In this document: positions 34,769-44,817 of the stretch, piece by piece
Layout: each line of letters opens with the position of its first letter
Position numbering within the stretch: position 1 is the stretch's first letter
Source of the DNA: Rhizobium sp. C4
GTDB taxonomy: Bacteria; Pseudomonadota; Alphaproteobacteria; Rhizobiales; Rhizobiaceae
Length of the DNA stretch: 64,000 nt
Assembly: GCF_021026315.1 (NCBI RefSeq)
Contig: NZ_JAJNCX010000006.1
Coordinates: forward strand, 186,001-250,000
Direction of reading: 5' to 3'
Notes under the pieces: model-generated
Databases searched by the model: none
What the model saw: the letters and a program-made list of their open reading frames with translations, nothing else
What the model was told of the DNA's origin: nothing
Position numbers and translations under genes: made by a program

Positions 34769-34940
34769 TTCGCCAATAAAGCCGCCCTCGCGGCCCGAGT
34801 GGTTAACAGATTGCTTAGAATTTCGGTCACATCTTGCGCAACACGAAATTGCACACGGGGGTGTGCAAACACGCGGCCGTCTTTGGGGAGGCCGCTGTGC
34901 GGGGCGCGCGAGACGGCCGCAAATCTGGGGGATCGACGAG

Positions 34941-36788
34941 ATGAACATGAGTATATCAAGGAGTCTCGTCGTCTTTGCGGCCGTCTTGACCGCCGCCTTC
35001 GTCGCCGTCATTGCGACCATGGGCTACACGCTGGAGAAGCTCCGGATCGAAGGCCCGGCCTATCGCGAGATCGTGGCCGCAAAGGATCTGGTCGCCGACA
35101 TCCTGCCGCCGCCGATGTTCGTTGTGGAGGCCTATCTGCATGCGACGGAATCCATGGTGCACCCGGACATGACGGAGCGAAATCTCGAACTGATCGCAAG
35201 GCTCAAGAAGGATTTCGACACGCGCTATGCCTACTGGGCCGGCGCCGACATACCGCCGGACATCCGTAAACTGGTCACCGAAGATATCCGCACCACCAGT
35301 GAGAGTTTCTGGACAGCTATGAACGAACAGGCGATCCCGGCCCTGAAAGGCCGGAACGACGCGGCCATGGCGCCCGCGTTCGACCATCTGCGGGACGCTT
35401 TCGAAGCGCAGAAGCAAGCTGTTGGTCGGCTTGTCGCGGCATCGCGGTCCTATCTTGAAGGTCAGGAGACGTCGGCCCATCGCGACGCCATAATCTATAC
35501 GTTGCTTGCCGCCTCGGTCGCAACTCTTGCCCTGGTCGCACTCTGGGCGGGTTTGTTCGTCTTCCAGCGGCGCAGCATTTCGCCGGTGCTGGCGATGTCA
35601 ACCTATCTCGGGCGGCTCGCCGCGGGCGACAACGAGCAGGCGGTTCCCTTTGTCGACAGACAGGACGAGATCGGCACCATGGCCGGCGCCGTCAGCGTCC
35701 TCAGGCACGCCGCACTTGAGAAGCTGGCTCTTGAGGAAGATGGCGCCCGCCAGCGTCAGTTGACCGATCGCGAGCGCGCCGCGCTTGAGGCCGAACAGGC
35801 GCAGCATGCCGCAGACCTGACCAACGTGATTTCCCAGCTTGGCAGCGGGCTGAAGAGGCTCGCCAGGTTCAACATCGAAGCGACGCTCGACACGCCCTTC
35901 AAGGCGGAATTCGAAACGCTGCGCCACGATTTCAACGCGTCTCTGGCCGCCTTCCAGCGCGTGCTTGAAAACATTCTCGACAAGTCGCGCGAGATCGAAG
36001 GCAGCGCCCAGACGCTCGGGACGTCCGCAGACCAGCTGGCGCGGCGGACCGAACAGCAGGCCGCAGCGCTCGAAGAAACGGCCGCCGCGCTGGAGGAAAT
36101 CACCACCAATGTTCGCAATGCCTCGGAGCGCACCGCCGCGACGCGTTCCCGCACCAGCGAGGCGAGAAGCAACGTCACCTCGTCGGCCGCCATCGTGCAG
36201 AACGCGATTGTCGCCATGGCGAGGATCGAGGAGGCCTCCGGACAGATCTCGCAGATCACCAGCGTGATCGACGAAATCGCCTTCCAGACCAACCTGCTGG
36301 CACTCAACGCCGGCGTCGAAGCCGCCCGCGCCGGGGAAGCCGGCAAGGGCTTCGCCGTGGTCGCCCAGGAGGTCCGTGAACTGGCCCAGCGCTCGGCCCG
36401 CGCCGCCCGCGAGATCGCCGAACTGATCGACCGCTCCAATCGGGAGGTGGCCGGCGGCGTCGGCCTTGTGCGGCAGACGGGCGATGCGCTGCTGACCATC
36501 GAGAGCCATATCACCGACATCGCCGAGGACATCGACGTGATCGCCCGCGCATCGCAGGAGCAGTCGGTCGGCCTCGTCGAGATCAACACGGCCATCAGCC
36601 AGATGGACCAGATCACGCAGCAGAACGCCGCCATGGTGGAAGAAACGACCGCGGCCACGCACGGTCTCGCCGGCGAAGTGGATGGGCTGGTTCAGCTGGT
36701 CGGACAGTTCGTCCTGAACCACGACGCCAGAAGCGCCCCGCGCCGCGCGAACGTGAAGTCCGAAGGCAGCCGGTCGGTCGCAGCTTGA
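34941..36788 (+). CDS. Methyl-accepting chemotaxis protein, transmembrane
   Basis: 615 residues. A helix at about 7-29, a periplasmic helical sensor domain (about 30-185), a second helix (about 187-208), a HAMP domain and a long signalling domain follow in order. The hairpin tip [20 protein letters not shown] is perfect. The C-terminus ends S-R-S-V-A-A and lacks the CheR-binding W-x-x-F pentapeptide present in the other two receptors here. The ligand is unknown. Confidence 0.93.
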   Translation: MNMSISRSLVVFAAVLTAAFVAVIATMGYTLEKLRIEGPAYREIVAAKDLVADILPPPMFVVEAYLHATESMVHPDMTERNLELIARLKKDFDTRYAYWAGADIPPDIRKLVTEDIRTTSESFWTAMNEQAIPALKGRNDAAMAPAFDHLRDAFEAQKQAVGRLVAASRSYLEGQETSAHRDAIIYTLLAASVATLALVALWAGLFVFQRRSISPVLAMSTYLGRLAAGDNEQAVPFVDRQDEIGTMAGAVSVLRHAALEKLALEEDGARQRQLTDRERAALEAEQAQHAADLTNVISQLGSGLKRLARFNIEATLDTPFKAEFETLRHDFNASLAAFQRVLENILDKSREIEGSAQTLGTSADQLARRTEQQAAALEETAAALEEITTNVRNASERTAATRSRTSEARSNVTSSAAIVQNAIVAMARIEEASGQISQITSVIDEIAFQTNLLALNAGVEAARAGEAGKGFAVVAQEVRELAQRSARAAREIAELIDRSNREVAGGVGLVRQTGDALLTIESHITDIAEDIDVIARASQEQSVGLVEINTAISQMDQITQQNAAMVEETTAATHGLAGEVDGLVQLVGQFVLNHDARSAPRRANVKSEGSRSVAA

Positions 36789-36813
36789 ATGGATGCGACC
36801 GTGATCGGCCCTG

Positions 36814-37494
36814 TCAGGGCTTGTTGTGGCGAACGGCGAGAAGCGACTTCGTCATCAGCATGAACTTTTCGGACTCGATCGATCCATCCGGGAAGAGATG
36901 CGCCATCTGCCGCCAGTCGAGCATGTCGGCATCTTCGGTATAGGTCATCGCCTCGTCGAGGTTCGCGGTCTTCGGATAGAAGCCCGTGCGCATCGCCATG
37001 TGAACGCGGTAGACGACCGGCCGCGGCAGCCAGTGCAGGAATGCAAAGCGCGAATGCGGATCGACCGGGAACCAGAAATTCGGCGTCTGGATGAGATAGC
37101 TCGGGGCTAGCCGGCGCGCTTCGCGGGCAAAGCCGACCTTGTTGGACCAGAGGCCCACATGCTCGATGACCGAGTTGGAAAAGACGACGTCGAAGGCATT
37201 GTCCTCGAACTCCGGCATGGAACAGGCATTGCCCACCCGTGCAATGACCGGCAGCCCGCCGGTGTCGTCCTGCCGAACCTCGGCCAGGTTCACGCAGGTG
37301 ACCGTCAGGTGCTCGAAATCGAGAAGGTCGCGCCAGACCGTCCAGAAGCCCGTCGTGCCCCCCATGTCGAGAAGCCGGCAATGGCCCTTGGCCGCGACAT
37401 GGTCGGCGATCATGCTGTTGAGGCGCGCCACGCGACGCTTGCGAAACACGTTGTTCTGCGAGACCGGAGAGATGTTAAACACGCGCGTACTCAC
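36814..37494 (-). CDS. Class I SAM-dependent methyltransferase
   Basis: 226 residues with a Methyltransf_11-like fold: motif I L-L-D-M-G-G-T-T-G-F-W, the N-A-C-S-M-P-E-F loop and F-D-V-V-F-S-N-S-V-I-E-H-V. Proteins of this type often sit among polysaccharide or O-antigen genes, but no such genes are here. The acceptor is unknown. It converges with the chemoreceptor gene, 25 bp away. Confidence 0.8.
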   Translation of the reverse strand: MSTRVFNISPVSQNNVFRKRRVARLNSMIADHVAAKGHCRLLDMGGTTGFWTVWRDLLDFEHLTVTCVNLAEVRQDDTGGLPVIARVGNACSMPEFEDNAFDVVFSNSVIEHVGLWSNKVGFAREARRLAPSYLIQTPNFWFPVDPHSRFAFLHWLPRPVVYRVHMAMRTGFYPKTANLDEAMTYTEDADMLDWRQMAHLFPDGSIESEKFMLMTKSLLAVRHNKP

Positions 37495-37632
37495 TGGCTG
37501 GGGCGGATATATTCTTGAAATTGACGTGGTTCCGTCTCGAAACCCGCCATGATCTTTGGGCGAACATATCAGCCCATCTCTTTACAAAAGATGTCTCCCC
37601 AAACTTAAGAGAAATCTAAAATAGAAATGACG

Positions 37633-37660
37633 ATGGGCTGCCTCCGGGGAGGCAGCCCAT
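37633..37660 (-). terminator. Hairpin downstream of the PAS chemoreceptor gene
   Basis: ATGGGCTGCCTCC and its complement GGCAGCCCAT form a 10-bp stem with a small loop. The T-tract after it on the minus strand is weak, so termination is likely but not certain. Confidence 0.5.
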
Positions 37661-37703
37661 TCAACCGGTTCTCAGAGAACTCCGGACGGCCGAAACCCCG
37701 CGA

Positions 37704-39512
37704 TCAGAACTCTTCCCAGTCCGCCGCAGCCGCTGTCGCGCCGCCACCGGTGGCGAAGGATTTCGCGACCTTGCTGGCAAGCTGGCGGGCGGGCGATGCG
37801 GCCGGGCGCGATGCATGCGTTGCGGCCTGCGGTGCGCGGCCGGGCTGAGCGCGACGCGAGGTCTGCGCGGAACCGCGGGTGCGGAAGCGCTGCAGCAGGG
37901 AGGCGAGCGCCTCGGCCTCGGTGGCAAGCGTTGCGCTCTGCGCGTTGGATTCCTCGACCATCGCCGCATTCTGCTGCGTGCCCTGGTCCATGGTATTGAC
38001 GGCGGCGTTGACTTCCTTGAGGCCGGTCGCCTGTTCGCGCGCTGCGTCGACGATGGCGTTGACGTTGCGGTTGATGTCCTGCACCTGCACCACGATATCG
38101 GCAAGAGCCGTGCCGGTGCGTCCGACGAGCGCCACGCCCTGCTTGACCTGATCGCTCGACTTGGTGATCAGCGACTTGATTTCCTTGGCGGCATTGGCCG
38201 AGCGTTGCGCCAGTTCGCGAACTTCCGTGGCAACGACCGCGAAGCCCTTGCCCGCATCGCCGGCGCGCGCGGCTTCAACGCCGGCATTGAGCGCCAGAAG
38301 GTTGGTCTGGAAGGCGATCTCGTCGATGACGCCGATGATGTTGGCGATCTGGCCGGAGGAGTTCTCGATGGCGCTCATGGCCTCGATGGCTTCCTTGACG
38401 ACTTCGCCGGAGCGCTCCGCATTCTCGCGGGTCCGGGCAACCAGGTTGCCTGCCTCTTCGGCGCGGCGGGAAGAGTCGGCTACCGTCGTGGTGATCTCTT
38501 CGAGGGCTGCAGCCGTCTCTTCGATCGAGGCCGCCTGCTGTTCGGTCCGCTTGGAGAGCGAATCTGCCGCCGAGCGCACTTCTTCGGCGCTGGCAGAAAT
38601 GTTGTTGGCGTTGCTGCCAATGGAATTGATCGCCGCTTCGAGCTGCGTCACGGAATCGTTGAAGTCGTGGCGCAGGCGCTCAAGGTTCTGCGGGAACGGC
38701 GTGTCGATATGCTGGTCGAGATTGCCGGCCGCCAGTTCCTTCAGCCCGTCGCCGAGCGTGTTGACCGCATTCACGCGATCGGTCACATCGGTCGCGAACT
38801 TCACGACCTTAATGACCTTGCCCTTCTCGTCCAGGATCGGATTGTAGGACGCCTGCAGGAACACCGGCTTGCCGTTCTTGGCATAGCGCACGAATTCGTC
38901 GGCGCGGAACTTGCCGTCGCGCATGTCGCGCCAAAAGTCCTGATAGGCCGAGCTTCCCGCATATTCCTTGTCGACGAACATGCTGTGATGCTTGCCGACG
39001 ATTTCCTGAAGCGAATACCCCATCGACTTCAGGAAGTTCTCGTTCGCAGTCAGGATCTGGCCTTCGGGCGTGAAGCTGATGACGGCCTGCACGCGCGAGA
39101 TGGCTTCCATCTGGTTGCGGTAGTCGTTGTTCTGCAGGCGCTCCTTGGCATTGGCCCACTCGACCACGAAACCCTCCGACTTCCCGCCGTTCATCAGGGG
39201 CGTGACAAGCAAGTCGAACGCATGTCCGCCGACCCGGATGGTGGCGCTGTGCGGCTTGGTCAGCTTGGACAGCATGTCGCGCTGGTAGCTGGGATTCTTG
39301 TGAAAGACGTCGATATTGCTGCCGAGCAGCGTCTCCATCGAAAACCGCGGCAGTTCCGCCTTGAGTTCGCCTTCCACCTCGCTGAGCAGGCCTTTGACCG
39401 CCGTGTTCATGTAGGTGATTCTCAAGTCTGCGTCGGCGATCATGACATTCGCGCGCAACGTATCGATCGCGCGCATCTTTGCGCTCGACAAGCCAGATTT
39501 CATTCCAAACAT
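37704..39512 (-). CDS. Cytoplasmic PAS-PAS methyl-accepting chemotaxis protein
   Basis: 602 residues with no transmembrane helix. Two PAS domains come first (about 14-130 and 135-255), then a HAMP-like piece and the signalling domain with the perfect [15 protein letters not shown] tip. It ends in D-W-E-E-F, a CheR/CheB-binding pentapeptide. The layout resembles S. meliloti McpY, a cytoplasmic receptor thought to sense metabolic or redox state. The ATG at 39512 has an SD (GAGGGG); the longer frame was rejected. Confidence 0.92.
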   Translation of the reverse strand: MFGMKSGLSSAKMRAIDTLRANVMIADADLRITYMNTAVKGLLSEVEGELKAELPRFSMETLLGSNIDVFHKNPSYQRDMLSKLTKPHSATIRVGGHAFDLLVTPLMNGGKSEGFVVEWANAKERLQNNDYRNQMEAISRVQAVISFTPEGQILTANENFLKSMGYSLQEIVGKHHSMFVDKEYAGSSAYQDFWRDMRDGKFRADEFVRYAKNGKPVFLQASYNPILDEKGKVIKVVKFATDVTDRVNAVNTLGDGLKELAAGNLDQHIDTPFPQNLERLRHDFNDSVTQLEAAINSIGSNANNISASAEEVRSAADSLSKRTEQQAASIEETAAALEEITTTVADSSRRAEEAGNLVARTRENAERSGEVVKEAIEAMSAIENSSGQIANIIGVIDEIAFQTNLLALNAGVEAARAGDAGKGFAVVATEVRELAQRSANAAKEIKSLITKSSDQVKQGVALVGRTGTALADIVVQVQDINRNVNAIVDAAREQATGLKEVNAAVNTMDQGTQQNAAMVEESNAQSATLATEAEALASLLQRFRTRGSAQTSRRAQPGRAPQAATHASRPAASPARQLASKVAKSFATGGGATAAAADWEEF

Positions 39513-39892
39513 TGGTAGCCCCTCATGCCCCCGACGGCAAAAACGACCGTCATTCATGAAGATTCTTGCACCCATTCATTAATGACTTCTGAACTCTTTC
39601 GACCGGTTCGGTCCCCTACCGTACAAACTCGCTAGTTTTGGGGATACGCCTGCGCCACAACGGGCCATTTGGATTTCCAGCCTTCCCGAATTTCCTCAAA
39701 AACCGCAGAATTGATGTTCAATTTGGAGACAGTTCATTCTGTCAATCGCAATATTCGCCCGAAGACATGTCTCAAAAGTAGCACGTCCCGGCGCAGGCCG
39801 CCGTTGCACCGCACAAGAGCGTGAACTATCTATGGGTTAGACCCGCAGGTGGCCACCGGCCCCGTAATATGCGGCGGGAAGGGGCGAAACCG
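39513..39892. other. Divergent intergenic region, 380 bp
   Basis: Lies between the PAS chemoreceptor and the DUF2333 gene. It contains a small inverted repeat GACCG-GTT-CGGTC near 39600 and mildly AT-rich stretches suitable for promoters. I see no RNA gene or reading frame. Confidence 0.4.
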
Positions 39893-41014
39893 ATGCTTGA
39901 TCCGATCATCACGTTTTTCGAAACGATTTTCCTGGCGATCGGGCGGTTCTTCGGCCGGATCGCAGCGGCAATCGCATGGCCCTTCCTCGTCATCGCGAAC
40001 TGGTTCCGCAACAGGCACTGGATGGTTCAGGCCCCCATTGGCCTGGCACTGGCGCTGCTGATCGGTCTTTACGGCTATTTCGTATGGCAGACGCAGGCCT
40101 GGACGAATTTCAACCCGAGCTTCGTCGATGCCTATAAATATCCGGCCAGGGAAGCCCCCGCGGGAGCGACCCTGACGGCCAAGGCCGACGGGTCTCCGCT
40201 CACGTGCCAGCCTTCGGCGATTGCCGAAACCACGATCGCCCTGACGGATTTCAACGTCAACCAGAATGCCTGGATCTCCTCGATGATCCTCTACAAGCTG
40301 GGCTTCTTTGGCGTTGACTGGGACCACACGCCATTCCTCGACAACAAGGCGAACTTTCAGCGTGGCGTGAACGAGGCCGTGCGCCGCGCGACCGTCGAAC
40401 TGGTCGACACGCTCGGCCGCATGCGCGGCACGTCCGGCATCAACAACAACCTTCAGAACGCCCGCTCGAAGATGCAGTATGGCGAGGAAAACTGGTACTG
40501 GAGCTTCGACCCGTTCGGACCGCTGACACCGACGCCCAAACAGTACCGCTCGGCCATCAAGGATCTGGCCAACTACAACACCGAACTTGCCAACTGCTCG
40601 GCAACCTTCGACGCGCGCGCAGACAACCTGCGGGAATTCCTCGATCGCATCGCAAGCTCGCTCGGCTCGACATCCGACATCCTGCGCGAGCGCTCCGAAA
40701 ACCATGGCGGCGGCTGGTTCGACACGCGCGCCGACGACCGCTTCTGGTTCGCCTTCGGCCAGCTCTACGGCTACAACGCCATTCTTGCCGGCACCCGCGC
40801 CGACTTCGCCAATGTCATCAAGGAGCGCAATCTCGGCCCGCTCTGGGACCGGCTGCATGGCCAGTTCAAGTCCGCGCTGAAGATCCAGCCGGCCATCATC
40901 TCGAATGGTGCGGAAGACGGCTGGATCATGCCGACGCATCTCGCCACGATGGGTTTCTACGTCCTGCGCGTCCGCTCCAACATCCAGGAAATCCGCGACG
41001 TTCTCGACCGCTGA
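39893..41014 (+). CDS. DUF2333 family membrane-anchored protein
   Basis: 373 residues from the ATG at 39893 (SD GAAGGGG). A hydrophobic N-terminal region is followed by a helix (about 45-67; I-G-L-A-L-A-L-L-I-G-L) and a large, probably periplasmic domain rich in Asn, Trp and Phe. The pattern matches DUF2333, of unknown function. A 24-codon upstream extension was rejected. Confidence 0.75.
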   Translation: MLDPIITFFETIFLAIGRFFGRIAAAIAWPFLVIANWFRNRHWMVQAPIGLALALLIGLYGYFVWQTQAWTNFNPSFVDAYKYPAREAPAGATLTAKADGSPLTCQPSAIAETTIALTDFNVNQNAWISSMILYKLGFFGVDWDHTPFLDNKANFQRGVNEAVRRATVELVDTLGRMRGTSGINNNLQNARSKMQYGEENWYWSFDPFGPLTPTPKQYRSAIKDLANYNTELANCSATFDARADNLREFLDRIASSLGSTSDILRERSENHGGGWFDTRADDRFWFAFGQLYGYNAILAGTRADFANVIKERNLGPLWDRLHGQFKSALKIQPAIISNGAEDGWIMPTHLATMGFYVLRVRSNIQEIRDVLDR

Positions 41015-41065
41015 TGCGGACTACCCTGGCCGCCGCCGGCCTTGCGGCCGGGGGCTCCGAATGGA

Positions 41066-41479
41066 TCAGCCGTCGGCGGGGACTTCGTGGCCGATGCCGA
41101 TGATCTCGCCGCAATCCTTGTCACGGGCGCGGTAGCGGCCGACCAGGCGAACATACTTGTAGTCCTCCGCCTCGCTGCTGCGCACGCGCAGCACGATCTG
41201 CGCCGATCCCTTCTCGCGGGAAATGGTTTCCAGCAGTTCCAGCACGAAGGGCGCGTCCTCGGGGTGCATGGCCGCGCGAACGGCGGCCACATTCACCGGT
41301 CCCGCCTGCTCGGGCAGACCGAACAGCCTGGAAATCGGCGGAGAGAAGAACACGAGGCCACTTTCAAGGTCGGAACGCCAAAGACCGATGGACATGTGCT
41401 TCTGCAGGAGACGCAGGACATCCGCATCGCTCATGTGGAGGTATCCCGGCAGGGGACCTGGCGAAAAACCGGTATTCAT
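41066..41479 (-). CDS. Single PAS-domain protein
   Basis: 137 residues. A PAS/PAC fold covers about 22-130: I-G-L-W-R-S-D-L-E-S-G-L-V-F-F-S-P at the start and Y-V-R-L-V-G-R-Y near the end. No output domain follows, so it may act through a partner. The start is uncertain; a TTG 11 codons upstream and Met16 are alternatives, and none has a good SD. Confidence 0.6.
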   Translation of the reverse strand: MNTGFSPGPLPGYLHMSDADVLRLLQKHMSIGLWRSDLESGLVFFSPPISRLFGLPEQAGPVNVAAVRAAMHPEDAPFVLELLETISREKGSAQIVLRVRSSEAEDYKYVRLVGRYRARDKDCGEIIGIGHEVPADG

Positions 41480-41581
41480 TTCATAAAAGAGATTCACGTC
41501 GCGACGCCTCAATCGAGAATGCTGGATCTTTTGCTTTGAATTCAGGCGCGCGCCCTGATAGCGCGATGCCGGTGCACAGGC

Positions 41582-42046
41582 TCACTCGGCCGCCTGATCC
41601 TGCGCGCTTTCGGTGACCGCGATTTGCCGCAAGGGCTTGAAACACTCGAACGTCACGCCGATCAGGCCAGGCTTGCCATCGTCTTCCTGCTTGTATTGGC
41701 CGATCGAGATGAAATCTCGTGGCGGCCCGTCATCAACGGACATCGGGTGGCGCACGCTGGAAAAGCCCTTGGCATCCATGGCCCGCGCGAGATTTGCGCG
41801 CGCCATCGCACTCTTGGCCTCGCTCATCTTGCCCTGGAAGGACCGGTTACCGTCCTTCTCGACAATTTCGGTCATGTGTTCGAGACCACGGAAATTCCCG
41901 AAAATTCGAAAATCCGCGCCGTCGAAGTGCCAGCAATTGATCAACAACCATTCCGAAAAACACGCGACAATGTCGCGCTCGGACATTCCAATCACCGCCG
42001 CGTCGCGCATCAACTGCTCGAACGCAACGTCATTTTCTTCATGCAT
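41582..42046 (-). CDS. Hypothetical protein, soluble
   Basis: 154 residues. The N-terminus is acidic (M-H-E-E-N-D); the middle holds W-L-L-I-N-C-W-H-F-D-G-A-D-F. I recognise no family. Codon use is like that of neighbouring genes and no other long frame fits. It sits 102 bp upstream of the PAS gene on the same strand, so a shared transcript is possible. Confidence 0.55.
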   Translation of the reverse strand: MHEENDVAFEQLMRDAAVIGMSERDIVACFSEWLLINCWHFDGADFRIFGNFRGLEHMTEIVEKDGNRSFQGKMSEAKSAMARANLARAMDAKGFSSVRHPMSVDDGPPRDFISIGQYKQEDDGKPGLIGVTFECFKPLRQIAVTESAQDQAAE

Positions 42047-42278
42047 GGATCGGCCCCCGCCTCTTCCCAAAGCGCCTGAACAGTCGCGAAAACCGCCCCC
42101 GTCAGGCCCCGATGAAGCATCTGCTTCATTCGAATGCTGCTATACTATGGCGAGATATTAGCGCAACGTAAATCGGCCAATAGTCAAAGCATTGTGATCG
42201 ATCGCGATCAGTCTCGGCGCCGGGGCAGTCGCCGCGCGAGGGTGATCCGGGGCAGCTTGGCCGCCCCGGATGGACAGC

Positions 42279-42662
42279 TTACTGCGGGTTTTTCAGATAG
42301 GCGATCAGGTCGGCAATGTCCTGCGGCGCCTTGAGGCCGGCAAATGCCATCTTCGTGCCCGGGACAAGATCCTTGGGGTTCGGCAGGTAGGCCGTCAGCT
42401 CTTCTTCCGTCCAGGTCTTGCCGGCGCCAAAAGTCTTCATGCCGTCGGAATACTTGAAATCGGCGACGGTGGCCACCGGACGGCCCACGATGCCCTGCAG
42501 GCTCGGGCCGACCTTGGCCTTGGCATCTGTCGCATTGTGACAGACCATGCAATTCTTCTTGAAGACCTGCGCCCCCTTGGCCGCGTCGCCGTCGGCGAGC
42601 GCCACACCCGCACTGGCGGCAACTGCCGCTGCGGCAATCAGCATGCGAACATACATATTCAA
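42279..42662 (-). CDS. Class I c-type cytochrome
   Basis: 127 residues. A signal peptide (about 1-23, ending A-L-A) is followed by a single haem domain with C-M-V-C-H at 38-42 and the sixth ligand Met105 in P-G-T-K-M-A-F. Size and pattern fit a cytochrome c2/c550 that carries electrons in the periplasm. It follows tdk on the same strand with a 96-bp gap and has an FNR/FixK box about 90 bp upstream. Confidence 0.93.
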   Translation of the reverse strand: MNMYVRMLIAAAAVAASAGVALADGDAAKGAQVFKKNCMVCHNATDAKAKVGPSLQGIVGRPVATVADFKYSDGMKTFGAGKTWTEEELTAYLPNPKDLVPGTKMAFAGLKAPQDIADLIAYLKNPQ

Positions 42663-42748
42663 TCCTTTCAGACCTCGTTTGAGCTCTGCCCGCCTCTGTG
42701 AACGGTCCCCGAGCAGTGCTCTCCTACGATACCGGATGAGGCGACGCC

Positions 42749-42762
42749 TTGACCGACATCAA
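42749..42762. promoter_or_regulatory. FNR/FixK box upstream of the cytochrome c gene
   Basis: TTGAC-CGAC-ATCAA matches TTGAY-N4-RTCAA. It overlaps the tdk stop codon. A -10-like TATCGT (42726-42731, minus strand) lies 27 bp downstream centre to centre, and TAGGAG lies 32 bp downstream, so class II-like activation of the cytochrome gene is plausible. Confidence 0.55.
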
Positions 42763-43340
42763 GTCTCCTGCATTTTGTCATCCCAGTGAAGACGGCAAAA
42801 CGACACATATTTCTCGTTGCCGCCAACCTCGATCTGCGCGCCTTCCTTGATGACCCGGCCTTCCGCGTCCAGCCGCACGACCATGGTCGCCTTGCGCCCG
42901 CAATGGCAGATCGTGCGCACCTCGCGCAGTTCGTCGGCAATCGTCAGCAATTCCTGCGAGCCGGGAAACAGCTTGCCGCGGAAATCGGTCCGAAGCCCAT
43001 AGGCCATGACCGGGATGTTCAGCCGGTCGACGACGCGCGCCAGCTGCCACACCTGTTCCGGGGTCAGGAACTGCGCCTCGTCGACGAAGATGCAGGCGAT
43101 CGGCCCGTCCTTGAGCAGGCCCTCGACCAGAGCCTTCAGATCGTCTTCCGCGTGGAAGGGAATGGCATCCGCGGTCAGCCCGATGCGCGAGGACACCTTG
43201 CCCCTGCCCGCCCGATCGTCGAAAGCGGCAATCAGGATCACCGTGCGCATGCCGCGTTCCTGATAGTTGTAGGAGGCCTGGAGCAGCATGGTCGACTTGC
43301 CGGCATTCATCGTCGAATAGCTGAAATAGAACTTGGCCAC
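42759..43340 (-). CDS. tdk: Thymidine kinase
   Basis: 193 residues, type II thymidine kinase. It salvages thymidine to dTMP. The P-loop is in [10 protein letters not shown], Walker B is F-V-D-E-A-Q-F, and a zinc site is formed by C-H-C-G and C-R-L-H. Full length; the start at 43340 begins M-A-K-F-Y-F-S-Y-S. Confidence 0.96.
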   Translation of the reverse strand: MAKFYFSYSTMNAGKSTMLLQASYNYQERGMRTVILIAAFDDRAGRGKVSSRIGLTADAIPFHAEDDLKALVEGLLKDGPIACIFVDEAQFLTPEQVWQLARVVDRLNIPVMAYGLRTDFRGKLFPGSQELLTIADELREVRTICHCGRKATMVVRLDAEGRVIKEGAQIEVGGNEKYVSFCRLHWDDKMQET

Positions 43341-43637
43341 GCGCCGCCCTCTCGAATCTCATGAACCTGCTGCACGCCGGCGCCCTCCTTCCGGACGGCC
43401 CGCCAATGCCTGCCCTTTCCTTGCCCCCCGACGCCTTGCAAAGCCAATCGGCAAGGGCCGGAAATCACAGATTTTTTGCCAATTAACGTCTTTGCGACAT
43501 TTATGTTGGGATTTGCGAAGGCCGGACCTTGCCGCGCGAAGCCCGCCCGAATAGGCCCTTGAACTCATCGGAATTTGGTGCTTCGCTGACACCGAGGATG
43601 ATTGATACAGCTCATCCATAAGAGGGAGAACTCCGTA

Positions 43638-44588
43638 ATGATGCGTTCCATTTTGAAGTCCACGGCAGCCTTCGTGTTCGTTTTTGCCTCTGCAGCCGGC
43701 GCTGCCAAGGCCGCCGAACCGGCCAGCTGTGGCAATGTCAACGTCGCCCAGGTCAGCTGGACCGACATCCAGGCAACCACCGGCGCCGTCGAGACCGTGC
43801 TGACGGCTCTTGGCTACAAGGTTAACGTCAAGGAACTCGACCTGCCGATCATCTACACCGGCATGGCCAACAAGCAGCTCGACTTCTTCGTCGGCAACTG
43901 GATGCCCTCCTCCACGCAGATCGTGAAGCCCTTCACCGACGCCAAGACGGTGGACACAGTGCGCGCCAACCTCGAAGGCGCCAAGTACACGCTCTCTACC
44001 AACGAAGCCGGCGCAAAGCTCGGCATCAAGGACTTCGCCGACATTGCCAAGCACAAGAAGGAACTTGACGGCAAGATCTACGGCATCGAGCCCGGCAATG
44101 ACGGCAACAAGCTCGTCCTCGACCTCATCAAGGACAACAAGTTCGACCTGAAGGACTTCAAGCTGGTCGAATCCTCCGAACAGGGCATGCTCGCCCAGGT
44201 CGCCAAGCTCGACAAGGGCCAGAAGCCGGTCGTCTTCCTCGGCTGGGCGCCGCATCCGATGAACGTCAAGTACAAGATGACCTACCTCACCGGCGGCGAC
44301 GACTCGTTCGGCCCGAACTTCGGCGGCGCAACTGTCTACACGATGTCGCGCGCAGGCTATGTCAGCGAATGCGCCAATGTCGGCAAGTTCCTCAACAACC
44401 TGGTCTTCAACCTCGAGATGGAGGACGAGATCATGGAATCCATCATGGACAAGGGCATGCAGGGCAAGGATGCCGCCAAGGCATGGCTCAAGGCCCATCC
44501 GGAAGCCGTCAAGCCCTGGCTCGCCGGCGTGACGACCAAGGACGGCGGCGACGCCGAAGCGGCCGTCAAGAAGGGCCTCGGCCTCTGA
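43638..44588 (+). CDS. choX: Choline ABC transporter substrate-binding protein
   Basis: 316 residues. A signal peptide (about 1-25, A-A-K-A-A) leads into an OpuAC/ProX-like domain. The S-W-T-D-I-Q, G-N-W-M-P-S and L-G-W-A-P-H-P segments supply the aromatic residues expected for quaternary ammonium binding and match rhizobial ChoX. The ATG at 43638 has an SD (AGAGGGAGAA). First gene of choXWV; a strong terminator follows. Confidence 0.92.
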   Translation: MMRSILKSTAAFVFVFASAAGAAKAAEPASCGNVNVAQVSWTDIQATTGAVETVLTALGYKVNVKELDLPIIYTGMANKQLDFFVGNWMPSSTQIVKPFTDAKTVDTVRANLEGAKYTLSTNEAGAKLGIKDFADIAKHKKELDGKIYGIEPGNDGNKLVLDLIKDNKFDLKDFKLVESSEQGMLAQVAKLDKGQKPVVFLGWAPHPMNVKYKMTYLTGGDDSFGPNFGGATVYTMSRAGYVSECANVGKFLNNLVFNLEMEDEIMESIMDKGMQGKDAAKAWLKAHPEAVKPWLAGVTTKDGGDAEAAVKKGLGL

Positions 44589-44605
44589 TCGTTCCGACAC
44601 GGATC

Positions 44606-44634
44606 AAAGGGCGGCCCTCGGGTCGCCCTTTTTT
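44606..44634 (+). terminator. Strong intrinsic terminator between choX and choW
   Basis: AAAGGGCG and CGCCCTTT form an 8-bp stem, followed by a six-T run. It lies 17 bp after the choX stop. Confidence 0.85.
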
Positions 44635-44817
44635 GTTTGCGCACACGGTTTAAGGACACCCGCTCTTCAAGTTGCGACACATTTGCGTAAACTGGATATA
44701 TTGGGCCGCAGGCCGACAAGACGGTTGTACGGGGAACGATAATAAACAAAGTTCAAAAAGAGAGCGAAAAGCTCCGGCCGCATACCAGCCAACCGAAAAC
44801 CAAAAAAGGGGAACCTA

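Noticed and set aside
39600-39640. Possible tRNA fragment from GACCGGTTCGGTC
   Set aside because: No cloverleaf, anticodon arm or T-loop could be built around it.
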